NCBI RefSeq assembly: GCF_030146175.1
Contig: NZ_JASLCE010000013.1
Location: 3,843-67,842 of the forward strand
Length of the DNA stretch: 64,000 nt
DNA from: Flavobacterium sp.
GTDB lineage: Bacteria > Bacteroidota > Bacteroidia > Flavobacteriales > Flavobacteriaceae
Reading direction: 5' to 3'
The notes beneath the pieces were generated by a model. That model did no database searches. It saw only the letters and a list, made by a program, of their open reading frames with translations, and was not told the DNA's origin. Both the position numbers and the translations under genes were made by a program. The stretch's first letter is position 1, and every line of letters starts with the position of its first letter. Positions 18,369 through 26,925 of this stretch are shown in pieces.

Positions 18369-18860
18369 TTAATTCGGACTGATACGTACGTAACGGATAT
18401 ATCCCGTACCTTCATTTTTACCCGAAAGATTCTCGGTTGTTAACGGGAATTCGATGTCTTTTACACGGTATTCCTGGTTCTCTACCGCTGATTCGAATCG
18501 AAGGCTGTAACCTGCATTAATCTTCGCATTTTCTAATTCCAACACTGTAATGCTACGCTCACCGCCCGAAACCGATGCTCCGGTAATGGCACTAAGATTA
18601 GCTGGTTTTTTAGTCTGGAATTTATGCCATTCTTTCAGGTCTTTGTACCATTTTTTATCATCGCCCATCACATAAAGTGTTTTTTCATAGGCGCCTTTCG
18701 GATCGATTAACGATACTACAATATAAGCACCTTCACCTGGATAATTTGTCATCTGAACCATACATTTGTATTTCGATGATCCGGTTTTCTGTGCCATTAC
18801 TGTTACTCCCGAACAAAATGTCAACGCAAGGATAAGGGCTACTTTAAACAGTTTTTTCAT
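18369..18860 (-). CDS. DUF2271 periplasmic protein
   Basis: 163 aa with signal peptide (ends TVMAQ). The body matches DUF2271: QMTNYPGEGAYIVVSLID, KTLYVMGDDKKWYKDLKEWH, AITGASVSGGE and a C-terminal YIRYVRISP strand. DUF2271 proteins are commonly encoded beside PepSY-type reductases in iron-acquisition loci, which fits here. It lies 4 bp after the ankyrin gene and 11 bp before the reductase gene. Biochemical role unknown. Confidence 0.85.
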   Translation of the reverse strand: MKKLFKVALILALTFCSGVTVMAQKTGSSKYKCMVQMTNYPGEGAYIVVSLIDPKGAYEKTLYVMGDDKKWYKDLKEWHKFQTKKPANLSAITGASVSGGERSITVLELENAKINAGYSLRFESAVENQEYRVKDIEFPLTTENLSGKNEGTGYIRYVRISPN

Positions 18861-18864
18861 ATTC

Positions 18865-20352
18865 TTATTTTAAGAAATCTAGTGATACTTTATTTTTAGT
18901 CAATGTTTCGTTTTCAGAAGCCAGATCATAGGCTGTTTCTTTAAACTCGGTCTGGATTGATTTTTTAGCGTCAAGATTGTTGATCAGGTGCTTTAAAATC
19001 GTATCGTCCTGTGCTACTAAAGCCGCTTTATGTAAAGCAGTCATTCCTTCTTTATTCTTAGCATTTACGTCCGATTTATAACTTTCGATAAGTTTGATCA
19101 ACGACATATCATTTTTTGCAACTGCCATATGTAGCAATGTATTTCCGTTTTTCTGAGGTGCTGCCACATTCAATCCGGTTTGTTCGATTGTTTTTAATTT
19201 GGCGCGGAACAACTCCTCTTTTTGCGGTGTATACGATTGCATTAAATAGGCTACTACATTATCGCCATTGGCATCCACAGCTTTTACATCGGCCTCTTTA
19301 CTTAACAACAAACGAACCACTTCCGGAGAATTGTAACGTGCCGCTAATAACAATGCGGTTGCTCCTTTTTTATTCGCCTGATTGATATTTTTAACCGAAG
19401 GTAGTAAAATATTTAGCACTTCAAGATCGCTGTTACTTGCCGCTGCGTTCATAAAAGCGGTTGTTCCTTCTTTGTCCGGTTGGTTTACATCTACACCTTT
19501 AGACAGGAAATATTTAATAATATCACCTTGTTTGTCTTTTCTTACGATGGCATGTAAAACGGTTTCACCATTTTTCCCGGTAGCCGTCGGCTTGATTTTT
19601 AATTCTTCCAGATATTGGTAAACATCCAACGTGTTGGCAGTACTACGTGTTCCCTGACTCGCAAAGATCATCGCGTTATCGTTAAACTTCACTCCTTTTT
19701 TTAACAAGGCTTTCAAGGTTTCAATATTTCCGGTTCTGGCGGCATAGTTAAAAGCCGTATTTCCATTGGCATCGGTACTTTTAAGATCCAATCCTTTATT
19801 CACAAAGTAGTTGATCAAAGAAAAGTCTTTATCATAAGCTGCGACTAATAAAAGTGCATTAGCCCCTTCGTGATCCACATCTTTTTTCAGATTGGCTCCG
19901 TTTTTCAGGCACAAATCATACACTTTGGTGTTTGCCTGACCATTTGCAGCGGCAAAGTTCAATGGGGTATACCCTTTGTCATCCTGTAAATCCGTTTTAG
20001 CACCTTTGCTTAATAAATACTCCATCAGATCGACATTTCCTTTATAAGCCGCCCAAAACAGGTAGGTTCTACCATCGTGTGTTAGCTTATTTACACCGTT
20101 ACCTTCTTGCGATAATAAAAATTTGATGGCATCGTTAGAAACCCCTTCGGTTATGGCAAATACCACCGGATCAAAAGCATTACTGTTCAACTGTGAAGGA
20201 TTTCCTCCTTTTTGAATTTCCGCTTTTATAGTGGTTATGTCGGGATTTTTTTTCCAGAAAGAGCGCTCTAAAAATACATTTTGTTGCGCGTGAAGCGTTA
20301 CGGAAGCCAGTGTTATCGAAGCGATAAATAGCTGTTTGAAGTTTATAGTCAT
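18865..20352 (-). CDS. Exported ankyrin-repeat protein
   Basis: 495 aa with signal peptide (ends TLASVTLHAQ), so periplasmic or outer-membrane associated rather than cytoplasmic. From ~residue 50 it is a continuous array of about a dozen ankyrin repeats with the TPLxxAA...G core, e.g. DDKGYTPLNFAAANGQ, KKGATALLLAARYNSPEVVR, NKEGMTALHKAALV. Ankyrin repeats mediate protein binding. First gene of the operon with DUF2271 and PepSY reductase; the promoter region holds a Fur-box-like palindrome, so it is probably induced by iron limitation. Confidence 0.88.
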   Translation of the reverse strand: MTINFKQLFIASITLASVTLHAQQNVFLERSFWKKNPDITTIKAEIQKGGNPSQLNSNAFDPVVFAITEGVSNDAIKFLLSQEGNGVNKLTHDGRTYLFWAAYKGNVDLMEYLLSKGAKTDLQDDKGYTPLNFAAANGQANTKVYDLCLKNGANLKKDVDHEGANALLLVAAYDKDFSLINYFVNKGLDLKSTDANGNTAFNYAARTGNIETLKALLKKGVKFNDNAMIFASQGTRSTANTLDVYQYLEELKIKPTATGKNGETVLHAIVRKDKQGDIIKYFLSKGVDVNQPDKEGTTAFMNAAASNSDLEVLNILLPSVKNINQANKKGATALLLAARYNSPEVVRLLLSKEADVKAVDANGDNVVAYLMQSYTPQKEELFRAKLKTIEQTGLNVAAPQKNGNTLLHMAVAKNDMSLIKLIESYKSDVNAKNKEGMTALHKAALVAQDDTILKHLINNLDAKKSIQTEFKETAYDLASENETLTKNKVSLDFLK

Positions 20353-20411
20353 GATAATTTGGTTTTGAATGATACCGTTTTTACAGCAACTACTGCAAAA
20401 TCACGGTCGGG

Positions 20412-20435
20412 CAAAATTAATAAGAATCATTCTAA
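20412..20435 (-). promoter_or_regulatory. Promoter -7 element with overlapping Fur-box-like operator
   Basis: Minus strand: TAATTTTG (20412-20419) matches TAnnTTTG. Immediately upstream is TTAGAATGATTCTTA (20421-20435), a 7-1-7 palindrome with one mismatch, the architecture of a Fur box. A repressor bound here would cover the promoter core of the ankyrin/DUF2271/PepSY operon. Confidence 0.6.
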
Positions 20436-20493
20436 ATAAAAAGCTAAATTATCACAAAATATAGATGGTTGCTTTTATTTGCTTATCGAACAT

Positions 20494-20670
20494 TTATTTA
20501 TTTCCAACAATAAAATAGGCCAGACTTCCCAAAACCGGAAAAGCAAGTATCAGAATACACCAGATAATTTTCCTATCCGATTCCAATCTCGATTTACTCA
20601 ATCGAAACAAACTAAAGATGATAAATACAATCAAACATAACAGAAACAATTGCCAGTAAAATACACTCAT
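20494..20670 (-). CDS. Small PLDc_N-type membrane protein (58 aa)
   Basis: ATG complement at 20668-20670, TAA at 20494-20496. The product begins MSVFYWQLFLLCLIVFIIFS, then has a charged linker RLSKSRLESDRK, then IIWCILILAFPVLGSLAYFI and VGNK. This is the two-helix hairpin of the phospholipase D N-terminal (PLDc_N, cardiolipin-synthase leader) family standing alone, with the typical W..IIL.FP.LG...Y.....G..K pattern. Function of such stand-alone hairpins is unknown. It follows the 246-aa lipoprotein gene by 30 bp on the same strand. Confidence 0.7.
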   Translation of the reverse strand: MSVFYWQLFLLCLIVFIIFSLFRLSKSRLESDRKIIWCILILAFPVLGSLAYFIVGNK

Positions 20671-20700
20671 TTGTTTATTTTTTAAATTAATAATCTCCCC

Positions 20701-21441
20701 TTATTCCATGTCTTTAAAATATGCCGTAAAAAAAGCAAATGATGTATGTCCTCCATACTTACTAAGCGAAGGACTAAATCTTCCTTTTGTTATTAATCTA
20801 CGTCTATATACTGTACCAACGCTTTCAAAAAATAAATTATAATTAAAAATCCCTTCTACTATAACTTCATAGGGAGCTCCTCTATCTATATTAAAATGAT
20901 AAAAACTTTGGCTATAGGATACTCCTAATGTAAAGCCCGTAATATCAGTAAAAACATTGGTGATTGCATCAAATTGCTTGGCATCCAATAAATTTCTATT
21001 ATAATTAAAACTAAGATTCATATTCATATATAAAGCTCCACGAACCGGAAACTGCCCGGAATAATAACAATTATCTCTAAAATCCCAGTCACCTCCATAT
21101 CTAGCAGATGTATTATTATTCTGTAATGTATCCAACACAGGCAACATCTCTTCTTTATTTAAAATAGTTTCTTTTGGAAATATCTTTTCTAAATCATCCA
21201 ATGATTTCAGCATTATACACTCATCAGGTTTAATTTCGTCCGTAAACGATACATTGGCCGGGTCTAATCCCAGCTCTTTAAATTTTGCCAGTATCAATTC
21301 TTTTTTATAATTTTTCTCCTCTTGACTTAAACTTTTTGGCGTCGTTTCTGTATAATCGGAACCACACGAAACAAACAACAATATTCCTAAAAAAGGAACT
21401 CTCATTTTTTTTACAATAGTGACTAATCTCATAATTTCCAT
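20701..21441 (-). CDS. Hypothetical lipoprotein (~246 aa)
   Basis: Probable lipoprotein: MRVPFLGILLFVSCGSD has a lipobox (FVSC). In-frame ATGs at 21441, 21432 and 21405 are all possible; the last gives the shortest signal peptide. The first third of the mature protein is charged and helical (EEKNYKKELILAKFKELGLD); the rest is aromatic and beta-rich (FNYNRNLLDAKQFDAI, GVSYSQSFYHFNID). No family recognised. It may share a transcript with the small PLDc_N gene downstream. Confidence 0.65.
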   Translation of the reverse strand: MEIMRLVTIVKKMRVPFLGILLFVSCGSDYTETTPKSLSQEEKNYKKELILAKFKELGLDPANVSFTDEIKPDECIMLKSLDDLEKIFPKETILNKEEMLPVLDTLQNNNTSARYGGDWDFRDNCYYSGQFPVRGALYMNMNLSFNYNRNLLDAKQFDAITNVFTDITGFTLGVSYSQSFYHFNIDRGAPYEVIVEGIFNYNLFFESVGTVYRRRLITKGRFSPSLSKYGGHTSFAFFTAYFKDME

Positions 21442-21552
21442 TTTTTAAACGTTTATCAGAAGTTCCGTAAACATTAAAAAACAATAGCATAAATGACTTT
21501 TTCTTACTGCTTTTCGAACGGAAATACAACATTAAAAACGATACAAACAAAA

Positions 21553-21592
21553 AAACCGTAGCCAATTGAACATTTTCAATAGGCTACGGTTT
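21553..21592 (-). terminator. Terminator of the DUF2480 / FMN-reductase operon
   Basis: Stem AAACCGTAGCC / GGCTACGGTTT with an inner ATTGAA/TTCAAT pair; on the minus strand it is followed by TTTTTTTGTTTG. Lies 59 bp beyond the reductase stop codon. Confidence 0.8.
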
Positions 21593-21650
21593 ATATTTTT
21601 TAAGGATTCAGCTATCGGTATCACGAAAACGATACCAATCGTTCGTTGAA

Positions 21651-22202
21651 TTATACTTGTTTATGATGCTTACAGTTCACCAGTAATTTCACCATTTGAT
21701 CAAATTTCTGACGGTATTCATCCGTAAACGCGCCTTCGTGATCGTATAACGCTTTACGCGCAACCGGAACACTAAAAGGTAACGTCCACGCCCGTAGTGA
21801 TTTGGCCACGGCATCCATATTCGTAATACCGTTCATCGCATGACTTCCATCGGCCCAACAAACAAACCCGATCGTTTTATCCGTTAGATACGGTGTCGTT
21901 TCTTTCGAACTGACTTCCAACCAGTCAAGGCAATTTTTCATCACACCGGTCATTCCGCCGTGGTACAAAGGTGTTAACCAGACATGTATATCCGCATTGC
22001 GAAATACATGTGCCATCATCTCCACCGATTTTGGCACCGTATTCAGGGTTACGTCAAAAAGTGGAATTCCGGAATCCGGCAGATTAAAAACGGTAACATT
22101 TGCCCCGGTCGCTTCGAATTCGGTTTTAAAATAATCGGCAATTTTATGTGAGGTCGCATTGGATCTTCTTTCCAAAGCGCCGTTAAATACAAGTACATTC
22201 AT
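21651..22202 (-). CDS. NADPH-dependent FMN reductase family protein
   Basis: A 183-aa flavodoxin-like fold. N-terminal MNVLVFNGALERRSNATSHKI is the phosphate-binding loop of the FMN_red family. VWLTPLYHGGMTGVMKNCLDWLE matches the conserved TP.Y....G..KN.LDWL segment, and KTIGFVCWADGSHAM is the second FMN loop. Such enzymes reduce flavin, quinones or chromate with NAD(P)H. It is 16 bp downstream of the DUF2480 gene and probably co-regulated by the divergent SufR-like regulator, suggesting a redox or Fe-S stress role. Confidence 0.88.
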   Translation of the reverse strand: MNVLVFNGALERRSNATSHKIADYFKTEFEATGANVTVFNLPDSGIPLFDVTLNTVPKSVEMMAHVFRNADIHVWLTPLYHGGMTGVMKNCLDWLEVSSKETTPYLTDKTIGFVCWADGSHAMNGITNMDAVAKSLRAWTLPFSVPVARKALYDHEGAFTDEYRQKFDQMVKLLVNCKHHKQV

Positions 22203-22218
22203 AAATCACAGTAATTGG

Positions 22219-22722
22219 TTAATATTTCCGGATCACTTTGGGCAATCCCGGTTCGCCATATAGCAATGTGGCAACTTTACCGGCCAGAATAGTGCTTACG
22301 CAAATATAAAGTGCATCCGGTATATGTTCGCTGGCCTTAACAGCCACTTTTTTATCAAAATATAAAGACAAATCGGCATTTTCGACCGACTTTTCCCAGC
22401 TTTTTATCAGGTGTTCCTTTTCCGTCCCGTAGGCAATTGATACGGCAAAAGGCTTTAATTTTGTCGTGATCAACATATAAACCCATTGTGGAATAATCGC
22501 ATCAACAGAACAAACAACTGACACTGCTTTACCCGAATAGTCTTCCCAATTTACGGAATCCATCGCAGTTCTGAAACTTTTTTCTACAATGATCAATTCT
22601 TCATATAAGTAGGTTTTTATATCAAATGTTACAAAAGTCATCGTCGGACGGTAGACTTCTAAATCCAGTCGTAAAATCCCGGAAGCCGTCACTTTATTTT
22701 CTATGGTCGCATCTTCTGTCAT
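22219..22722 (-). CDS. DUF2480 family protein
   Basis: 167 aa matching the Bacteroidota family DUF2480 as I recall it: IENKVTASGILRLDLEVYRP, FDIKTYLYEELIIVEKSFR, VVCSVDAIIPQWVYMLITTK, FDKKVAVKASEHIPDALY and the end LLYGEPGLPKVIRKY. Function is not established; members often sit near Fe-S (suf) genes. Here it leads a two-gene operon with an FMN reductase, opposite a SufR-like regulator. Start ATG complement at 22720-22722; the promoter lies about 105 bp upstream. Confidence 0.8.
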   Translation of the reverse strand: MTEDATIENKVTASGILRLDLEVYRPTMTFVTFDIKTYLYEELIIVEKSFRTAMDSVNWEDYSGKAVSVVCSVDAIIPQWVYMLITTKLKPFAVSIAYGTEKEHLIKSWEKSVENADLSLYFDKKVAVKASEHIPDALYICVSTILAGKVATLLYGEPGLPKVIRKY

Positions 22723-22813
22723 AATCCAAGCGAATCCAATTGTACCTTATAAATAGCCTTAAACCACGAAGTTCGCGCTAATCCTGTAAAGATACAATCG
22801 CTGTTTATTATTT

Positions 22814-22842
22814 TTGATTCTGAAGCAAATGTAGTAAATTTG
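22814..22842 (+). promoter_or_regulatory. Promoter of the SufR-like regulator
   Basis: TTG (22814-22816), 18-bp spacer, TAAATTTG (22835-22842); 32 bp before the ATG. It shares 17 bp with the divergent promoter, so only one can be fully open at a time. Confidence 0.7.
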
Positions 22843-22855
22843 CCTAATAAACCAA
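22826..22855 (-). promoter_or_regulatory. Promoter of DUF2480 operon (minus strand)
   Basis: Minus strand TTG (22853-22855), 19-bp spacer, TACATTTG (22826-22833). Full match to the TTG-N17-23-TAnnTTTG consensus. It overlaps the opposing promoter of the regulator gene. Confidence 0.7.
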
Positions 22856-22874
22856 ATAATCACTTTGTTTATTA
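22845..22874. promoter_or_regulatory. Inverted repeat, candidate operator for the SufR-like regulator
   Basis: Perfect inverted repeat TAATAAAC (22845-22852) and GTTTATTA (22867-22874) separated by 14 bp. It spans the -33 of the divergent operon and the leader of the regulator gene, a position suited to autoregulation. Confidence 0.5.
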
Positions 22875-23512
22875 TGGAAATTAAATTACCGGAAAACGAA
22901 AGAGCCTTATGGATCTTAAAAACCAAAGGCCCGCTTTCTGTTATAACCCTGGCCAAAGAACTGAATGTGACCACCGAAGGTGCGCGTTTTAATATTTTAA
23001 AGCTCGCTTCCGAGGGATTGGTACTATCGGAAACGGTTTCCAAAGGACGCGGCCGACCGCAGCAAATCTGGTCGCTTACCGCTACCGGTAATTCCCGTTT
23101 TCCGGATACGCATGCCGATCTGACGGTAAAACTGATCCAGAAAACAAGGGAAATACTTGGCGAAAAAGCACTGGATGCCGTTATCGAAGCGCATTCGGCA
23201 GAAATTCGGAACAGCTATCTAAACGCCGTATCCGGGGTAGATGCACTTGAAAAACGCATTCAGATTTTAACCGAAATCCGGAACAACGAAGGTTATATGG
23301 CTGGCTATACCCAAGAGGATGATCATTTTTTAATATACGAAAACCACTGCCCGATTTGCGCTGCAGCTACGATATGTCAGGGGTTTTGCCGATCCGAATT
23401 AGAAACTTTTCAGGCTGTTTTAGGCGAAAAAACAACCGTAGAACGTCTGGATCATATTGTTTCCGGTGCGACGCGTTGTACCTATAAAGTCAGTATCAAA
23501 AAGAATCGGTAA
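22874..23512 (+). CDS. SufR/DeoR-like winged-helix regulator with C-terminal cysteine cluster
   Basis: 212 aa from the ATG at 22874; a TTG three codons earlier is less likely. N-terminal winged HTH: LWILKTKGPLSVITLAKELN, TTEGARFNILKLASEGLV and the wing KGRGRPQQIWSLT. The C-terminal segment ENHCPICAAATICQGFCRSE ... VERLDHIVSGATRCTYKV aligns with SufR, whose cysteines bind an Fe-S cluster. Cys159 and Cys172 reproduce the C-x12-C spacing and Cys202 the final ligand; the third SufR position is absent, while Cys162 and Cys168 are extra. Likely a redox or Fe-S-sensing repressor of itself and of the divergent DUF2480/FMN-reductase operon. Confidence 0.85.
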   Translation: MEIKLPENERALWILKTKGPLSVITLAKELNVTTEGARFNILKLASEGLVLSETVSKGRGRPQQIWSLTATGNSRFPDTHADLTVKLIQKTREILGEKALDAVIEAHSAEIRNSYLNAVSGVDALEKRIQILTEIRNNEGYMAGYTQEDDHFLIYENHCPICAAATICQGFCRSELETFQAVLGEKTTVERLDHIVSGATRCTYKVSIKKNR

Positions 23513-23562
23513 CCAATTAATACCCTGTTTACATCCAAAATCTCATAAAAAAATAAATGTTG

Positions 23563-23570
23563 TATCTTTG
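23563..23570 (+). promoter_or_regulatory. -7 promoter element TATCTTTG
   Basis: Exact TAnnTTTG match 17 bp before the DEAD-box helicase start codon, implying a leader of only about ten nt. No TTG at the expected -33. Confidence 0.55.
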
Positions 23571-23587
23571 CCGAAAATAGACACTGT

Positions 23588-24934
23588 ATGACCACTTTCG
23601 AGCAATTTAATCTTCCCAAATCCTTACAAAAAGCTATAGACGAGATAGGATTGACTACGCCTACTCCAATCCAGGAGCGTTCTTTTCCGGTAATTATGTC
23701 GGGACGGGATATGATGGGAATTGCCCAAACCGGTACGGGTAAAACCTTTGCCTACCTGTTACCAATTTTAAAACAGTGGAAATTTACGCCAACGCACACT
23801 CCAAAAGTAGTGATCATCGTACCTACAAGAGAATTGGTAGTTCAGGTGGCGGAAGAAGTTGAAAAACTATCCAAATACATGTCTGTCCGCGTATTGGGTG
23901 TATACGGAGGTGTAAACATCAACACACAGAAAACTTCGGTTTACGAAGGTGTAGACATTTTAGTAGCCACACCGGGACGATTAATGGATCTTGCCTTAGA
24001 TAATGTTGTTCGTTTTGACGAAATGCAAAAGCTGGTCATCGACGAGTTTGACGAAATCCTGAACCTAGGGTTCCGTTTTCAGATCACGTCTATTTTATCG
24101 ATGATGAAACCGAAACGTCAGAATATTTTATTCTCGGCGACCATGACGGATGAAGTAGATGAATTACTGGACGAATATTTCGATTTCCCGGAAGAAGTTT
24201 CCCTGGCACCATCCGGAACACCGTTGGAAAAAATACGTCAGATCGCATACCATGTACCGAATTTCCTAACCAAAGTAAATCTTTTAAAACATTTACTAAC
24301 GGAAGACGATAGCCTGGAACGCATCTTGGTATTCGTAAATAACAAAAGAGTTGCCGATATCCTGATGGAACATTTGGACGAAGACTTTTCGGGTCAGTTT
24401 GGAGTAATCCATTCCAACAAATCCCAGAATTACCGTTTGAATACCATGGCCGAATTTCAGGAAGGAAACCTTCGCGGTATCGTAACCACCGATATTATGG
24501 CGCGTGGATTGGATATTTCGGATATTACCCACGTGATTAACATGCAATTTTCGGAAGTTCCGGAACAATATATCCACCGTATCGGACGTACCGGTCGTGC
24601 CGATAAAGAAGGTATTGCCATTAGCCTTATCGATCCGAAAGAAGAAGAATTCCAGGTTGAATCCGAATTACTAATGGAAAAAGAACTGGAAATCTTAGAA
24701 ATACCGGCATCGGTAACAATCGAAGAAAAAAGACTGGAGTTTGAAAAGGAAAAACAAAAAGTAAAATTCCTTTTAAAGAGAACCAAACTTGATGGTGGCG
24801 GTGCTTTTCACGATAAATCCGACAAAAACAAAAAAGTAAACCTTGGTGGTCCGGGCAAACGAAACCCGCGAAAAACAAAACCGCGTAACCGTGCTGTAGA
24901 AAAGAACAGAGCCGCCAAACGAAAAAAGAAATAA
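23588..24934 (+). CDS. DEAD-box ATP-dependent RNA helicase
   Basis: 448 aa with the full motif set: Q motif (FEQFNLPKSLQKAI...TPTPIQERSFP), Walker A AQTGTGKT, PTRELVVQV (Ia), TPGRLMDL (Ib), a motif II written DEFD instead of DEAD, SAT (III), and ARGLDI, HRIGRTGR (V, VI) in the second RecA domain. The C-terminal ~80 residues are a lysine/arginine-rich tail typical of RNA-binding RhlE-type helicases. Predicted role: RNA unwinding in ribosome assembly, decay or cold response. Monocistronic. Confidence 0.93.
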   Translation: MTTFEQFNLPKSLQKAIDEIGLTTPTPIQERSFPVIMSGRDMMGIAQTGTGKTFAYLLPILKQWKFTPTHTPKVVIIVPTRELVVQVAEEVEKLSKYMSVRVLGVYGGVNINTQKTSVYEGVDILVATPGRLMDLALDNVVRFDEMQKLVIDEFDEILNLGFRFQITSILSMMKPKRQNILFSATMTDEVDELLDEYFDFPEEVSLAPSGTPLEKIRQIAYHVPNFLTKVNLLKHLLTEDDSLERILVFVNNKRVADILMEHLDEDFSGQFGVIHSNKSQNYRLNTMAEFQEGNLRGIVTTDIMARGLDISDITHVINMQFSEVPEQYIHRIGRTGRADKEGIAISLIDPKEEEFQVESELLMEKELEILEIPASVTIEEKRLEFEKEKQKVKFLLKRTKLDGGGAFHDKSDKNKKVNLGGPGKRNPRKTKPRNRAVEKNRAAKRKKK

Positions 24935-24974
24935 TTGGTACCCGAAGTAATGTCGAAAACTAAAAACTAATTAC

Positions 24975-24982
24975 TATTTTTG
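24975..24982 (+). promoter_or_regulatory. -7 promoter element TATTTTTG
   Basis: Exact TAnnTTTG match 17 bp before the BatA-like ATG; drives the four-gene run 25000-29160. Confidence 0.55.
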
Positions 24983-24999
24983 ACAAACATTAAAATACA

Positions 25000-26925
25000 A
25001 TGCAATTCAAACACCCTGAAATTCTGTATTTCCTCTTTCTATTGGTTATACCAATTCTGGTTCATTTATTTCAATTGCGTCGTTTTAAAAAAGAATACTT
25101 CACCAATGTTCGCTTCCTGAAAGAAGTCAGTATCCAGACACGAAAGAGTTCCCAAATAAAAAAATGGTTATTGCTTTGTACGCGATTACTATTGCTCGCC
25201 TGTTTGATTCTGGCTTTTGCACAACCTTTTTTTAACGCAAAAGACTCCAAAAATACAGCTAACGAAATGGTAATCCTTTTGGACAATTCCTTTTCGATGC
25301 AAGCCAAAGGCAACCGCGGTGAATTACTAAAAAGAGCCGTACAGGATCTTTTGGAAAACACTCCGGACAATCAGCGGTTTTCATTACTAACCAATACCGA
25401 AGCGTTTTGGGATACCGATATCCGTTCGATTCAAAAAGAATTACAATCATTATCGTACAGCTCGGCTCCTTTCCGACTTGATTTTTTACGAAACAAAGTC
25501 GAAGCTAAAAAACACAATGTTCCGAAAGATATTGTGATCATTACCGATGCCGTACAAGCCGATCAAAACGCGGCGGTCATTCAGGAACAAAGTCCGGTCT
25601 ATTGTATCATTCCAAAGGCCGAAAATAAAAACAATATCAGCATTGATAAGGTTTCGATCAACCAGCAATCCGACGATTTTTACGAGATCAAAGTAGCGTT
25701 AAGTGCTTATGGCGAATTGCAATCCGAAATTCCGATGGCGGTTTATAACGGTAAAAATCTGGTTGCTAAAACCGTAATTACGTTTGATACACCGAAAAAA
25801 AGCATCGTATTCAATCTTCCGAAAAAAGATTTTCACGGTTATGTTTCTCTGGAAGACAACAGCCTAACCTACGACAATACGTATTATTTCAGCATTTCGA
25901 AACCGGAAAAATCCAATGTAATTGCCATTGGTGATGCCGACAAAAATGCCTTTTTATCGCGGATTTATACTCCGGATGAATTCCAATACAAAAATACCAC
26001 GCTAAGCACACTCGATTATAATGCACTCGACAAACAAGACGCGATTATTATAAACGAATTAAAAGAAATTCCGCAGGCGTTAACCACTACCTTAAAGGCT
26101 TTTTACGACAAAGGCGGTACAATTGTGGTAATCCCGGCAGCGGAAACATCAGTACAAAATCTGACTGCATTTTCCGGGAATTTCGGAATTACCAAAATCG
26201 GTTCGTTACAAAATACACCGAAACAAATCACGAAAATAGCCTTTAACCATCCGCTATACCAAACCGTATTCGAAAAGAAAACCGACAATTTTCAATATCC
26301 GAAAGTCAATACTACTTTTACGATTGGCGGTAATCCGGCCGGTATTTTAAGTTACGACGATCAGACGCCGTTTTTGAGCTCCGTTACCAATAAAATCGGA
26401 ATGTTATACCTGTTTGCCGCACCGATAAATAAAACAAACAGTAACTTTCAAAACTCCCCGTTAATTGTGCCTACTTTTTACAACATGGCACAAAATAATC
26501 AGAAAACCGGAATATCCGAATTTACAATCGGAGACAATCAAAGTCTGATATTGGACGTTATCTTATCGAAAGATGAAGTCGTAACGGTTCAAAACGAAAA
26601 ATCGGATTTTATCCCAATGCAACAGATCCTAAACAACAAGATCAAACTGGACTTTGGAGACTATCCGGAACAATCGGGAAATTATGCTATCGCGAAAGGA
26701 AATACGCTACTGAAAAACATTAGTTTTAATCATGCCCGTACCGAAAGCGATCTGAGCCTGCACAACGAAAACATTTACGATAAATATACTAAAACCGACT
26801 CCATTGCCACTGTTTACAACGATATCCATTCGACGCGAACAGCCAGTGAAGCCTGGAAGTATTTTATCATCGCAACACTACTATTTTTATTACTAGAACT
26901 ACTGATCCAAAAATTCGTAAAATGA
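25000..26925 (+). CDS. BatA-like membrane protein with vWA domain
   Basis: 641 aa. The N-terminal BatA motif MQFKHPEILYFLFLLVIPIL is followed by HLFQLRRFKK and a second TM (LLLCTRLLLLACLILAFAQP). The vWA domain (~90-230) starts with the MIDAS motif MVILLDNSFSMQAKGN (DxSxS variant DNSFS). A long periplasmic beta-rich region and one C-terminal TM (FIIATLLFLLLELLIQ) follow. Such proteins occur with Bat/MoxR systems in Bacteroidota; no MoxR ATPase is nearby. The stop overlaps the next start by 4 nt, so translation is probably coupled. Function unknown, envelope-related by topology. Confidence 0.85.
   Translation: MQFKHPEILYFLFLLVIPILVHLFQLRRFKKEYFTNVRFLKEVSIQTRKSSQIKKWLLLCTRLLLLACLILAFAQPFFNAKDSKNTANEMVILLDNSFSMQAKGNRGELLKRAVQDLLENTPDNQRFSLLTNTEAFWDTDIRSIQKELQSLSYSSAPFRLDFLRNKVEAKKHNVPKDIVIITDAVQADQNAAVIQEQSPVYCIIPKAENKNNISIDKVSINQQSDDFYEIKVALSAYGELQSEIPMAVYNGKNLVAKTVITFDTPKKSIVFNLPKKDFHGYVSLEDNSLTYDNTYYFSISKPEKSNVIAIGDADKNAFLSRIYTPDEFQYKNTTLSTLDYNALDKQDAIIINELKEIPQALTTTLKAFYDKGGTIVVIPAAETSVQNLTAFSGNFGITKIGSLQNTPKQITKIAFNHPLYQTVFEKKTDNFQYPKVNTTFTIGGNPAGILSYDDQTPFLSSVTNKIGMLYLFAAPINKTNSNFQNSPLIVPTFYNMAQNNQKTGISEFTIGDNQSLILDVILSKDEVVTVQNEKSDFIPMQQILNNKIKLDFGDYPEQSGNYAIAKGNTLLKNISFNHARTESDLSLHNENIYDKYTKTDSIATVYNDIHSTRTASEAWKYFIIATLLFLLLELLIQKFVK

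Noticed and set aside
22759..23043. 94-codon ORF on the minus strand at the regulator start
   Set aside because: It is antisense to the well-supported SufR-like gene and covers its promoter; no family resemblance.
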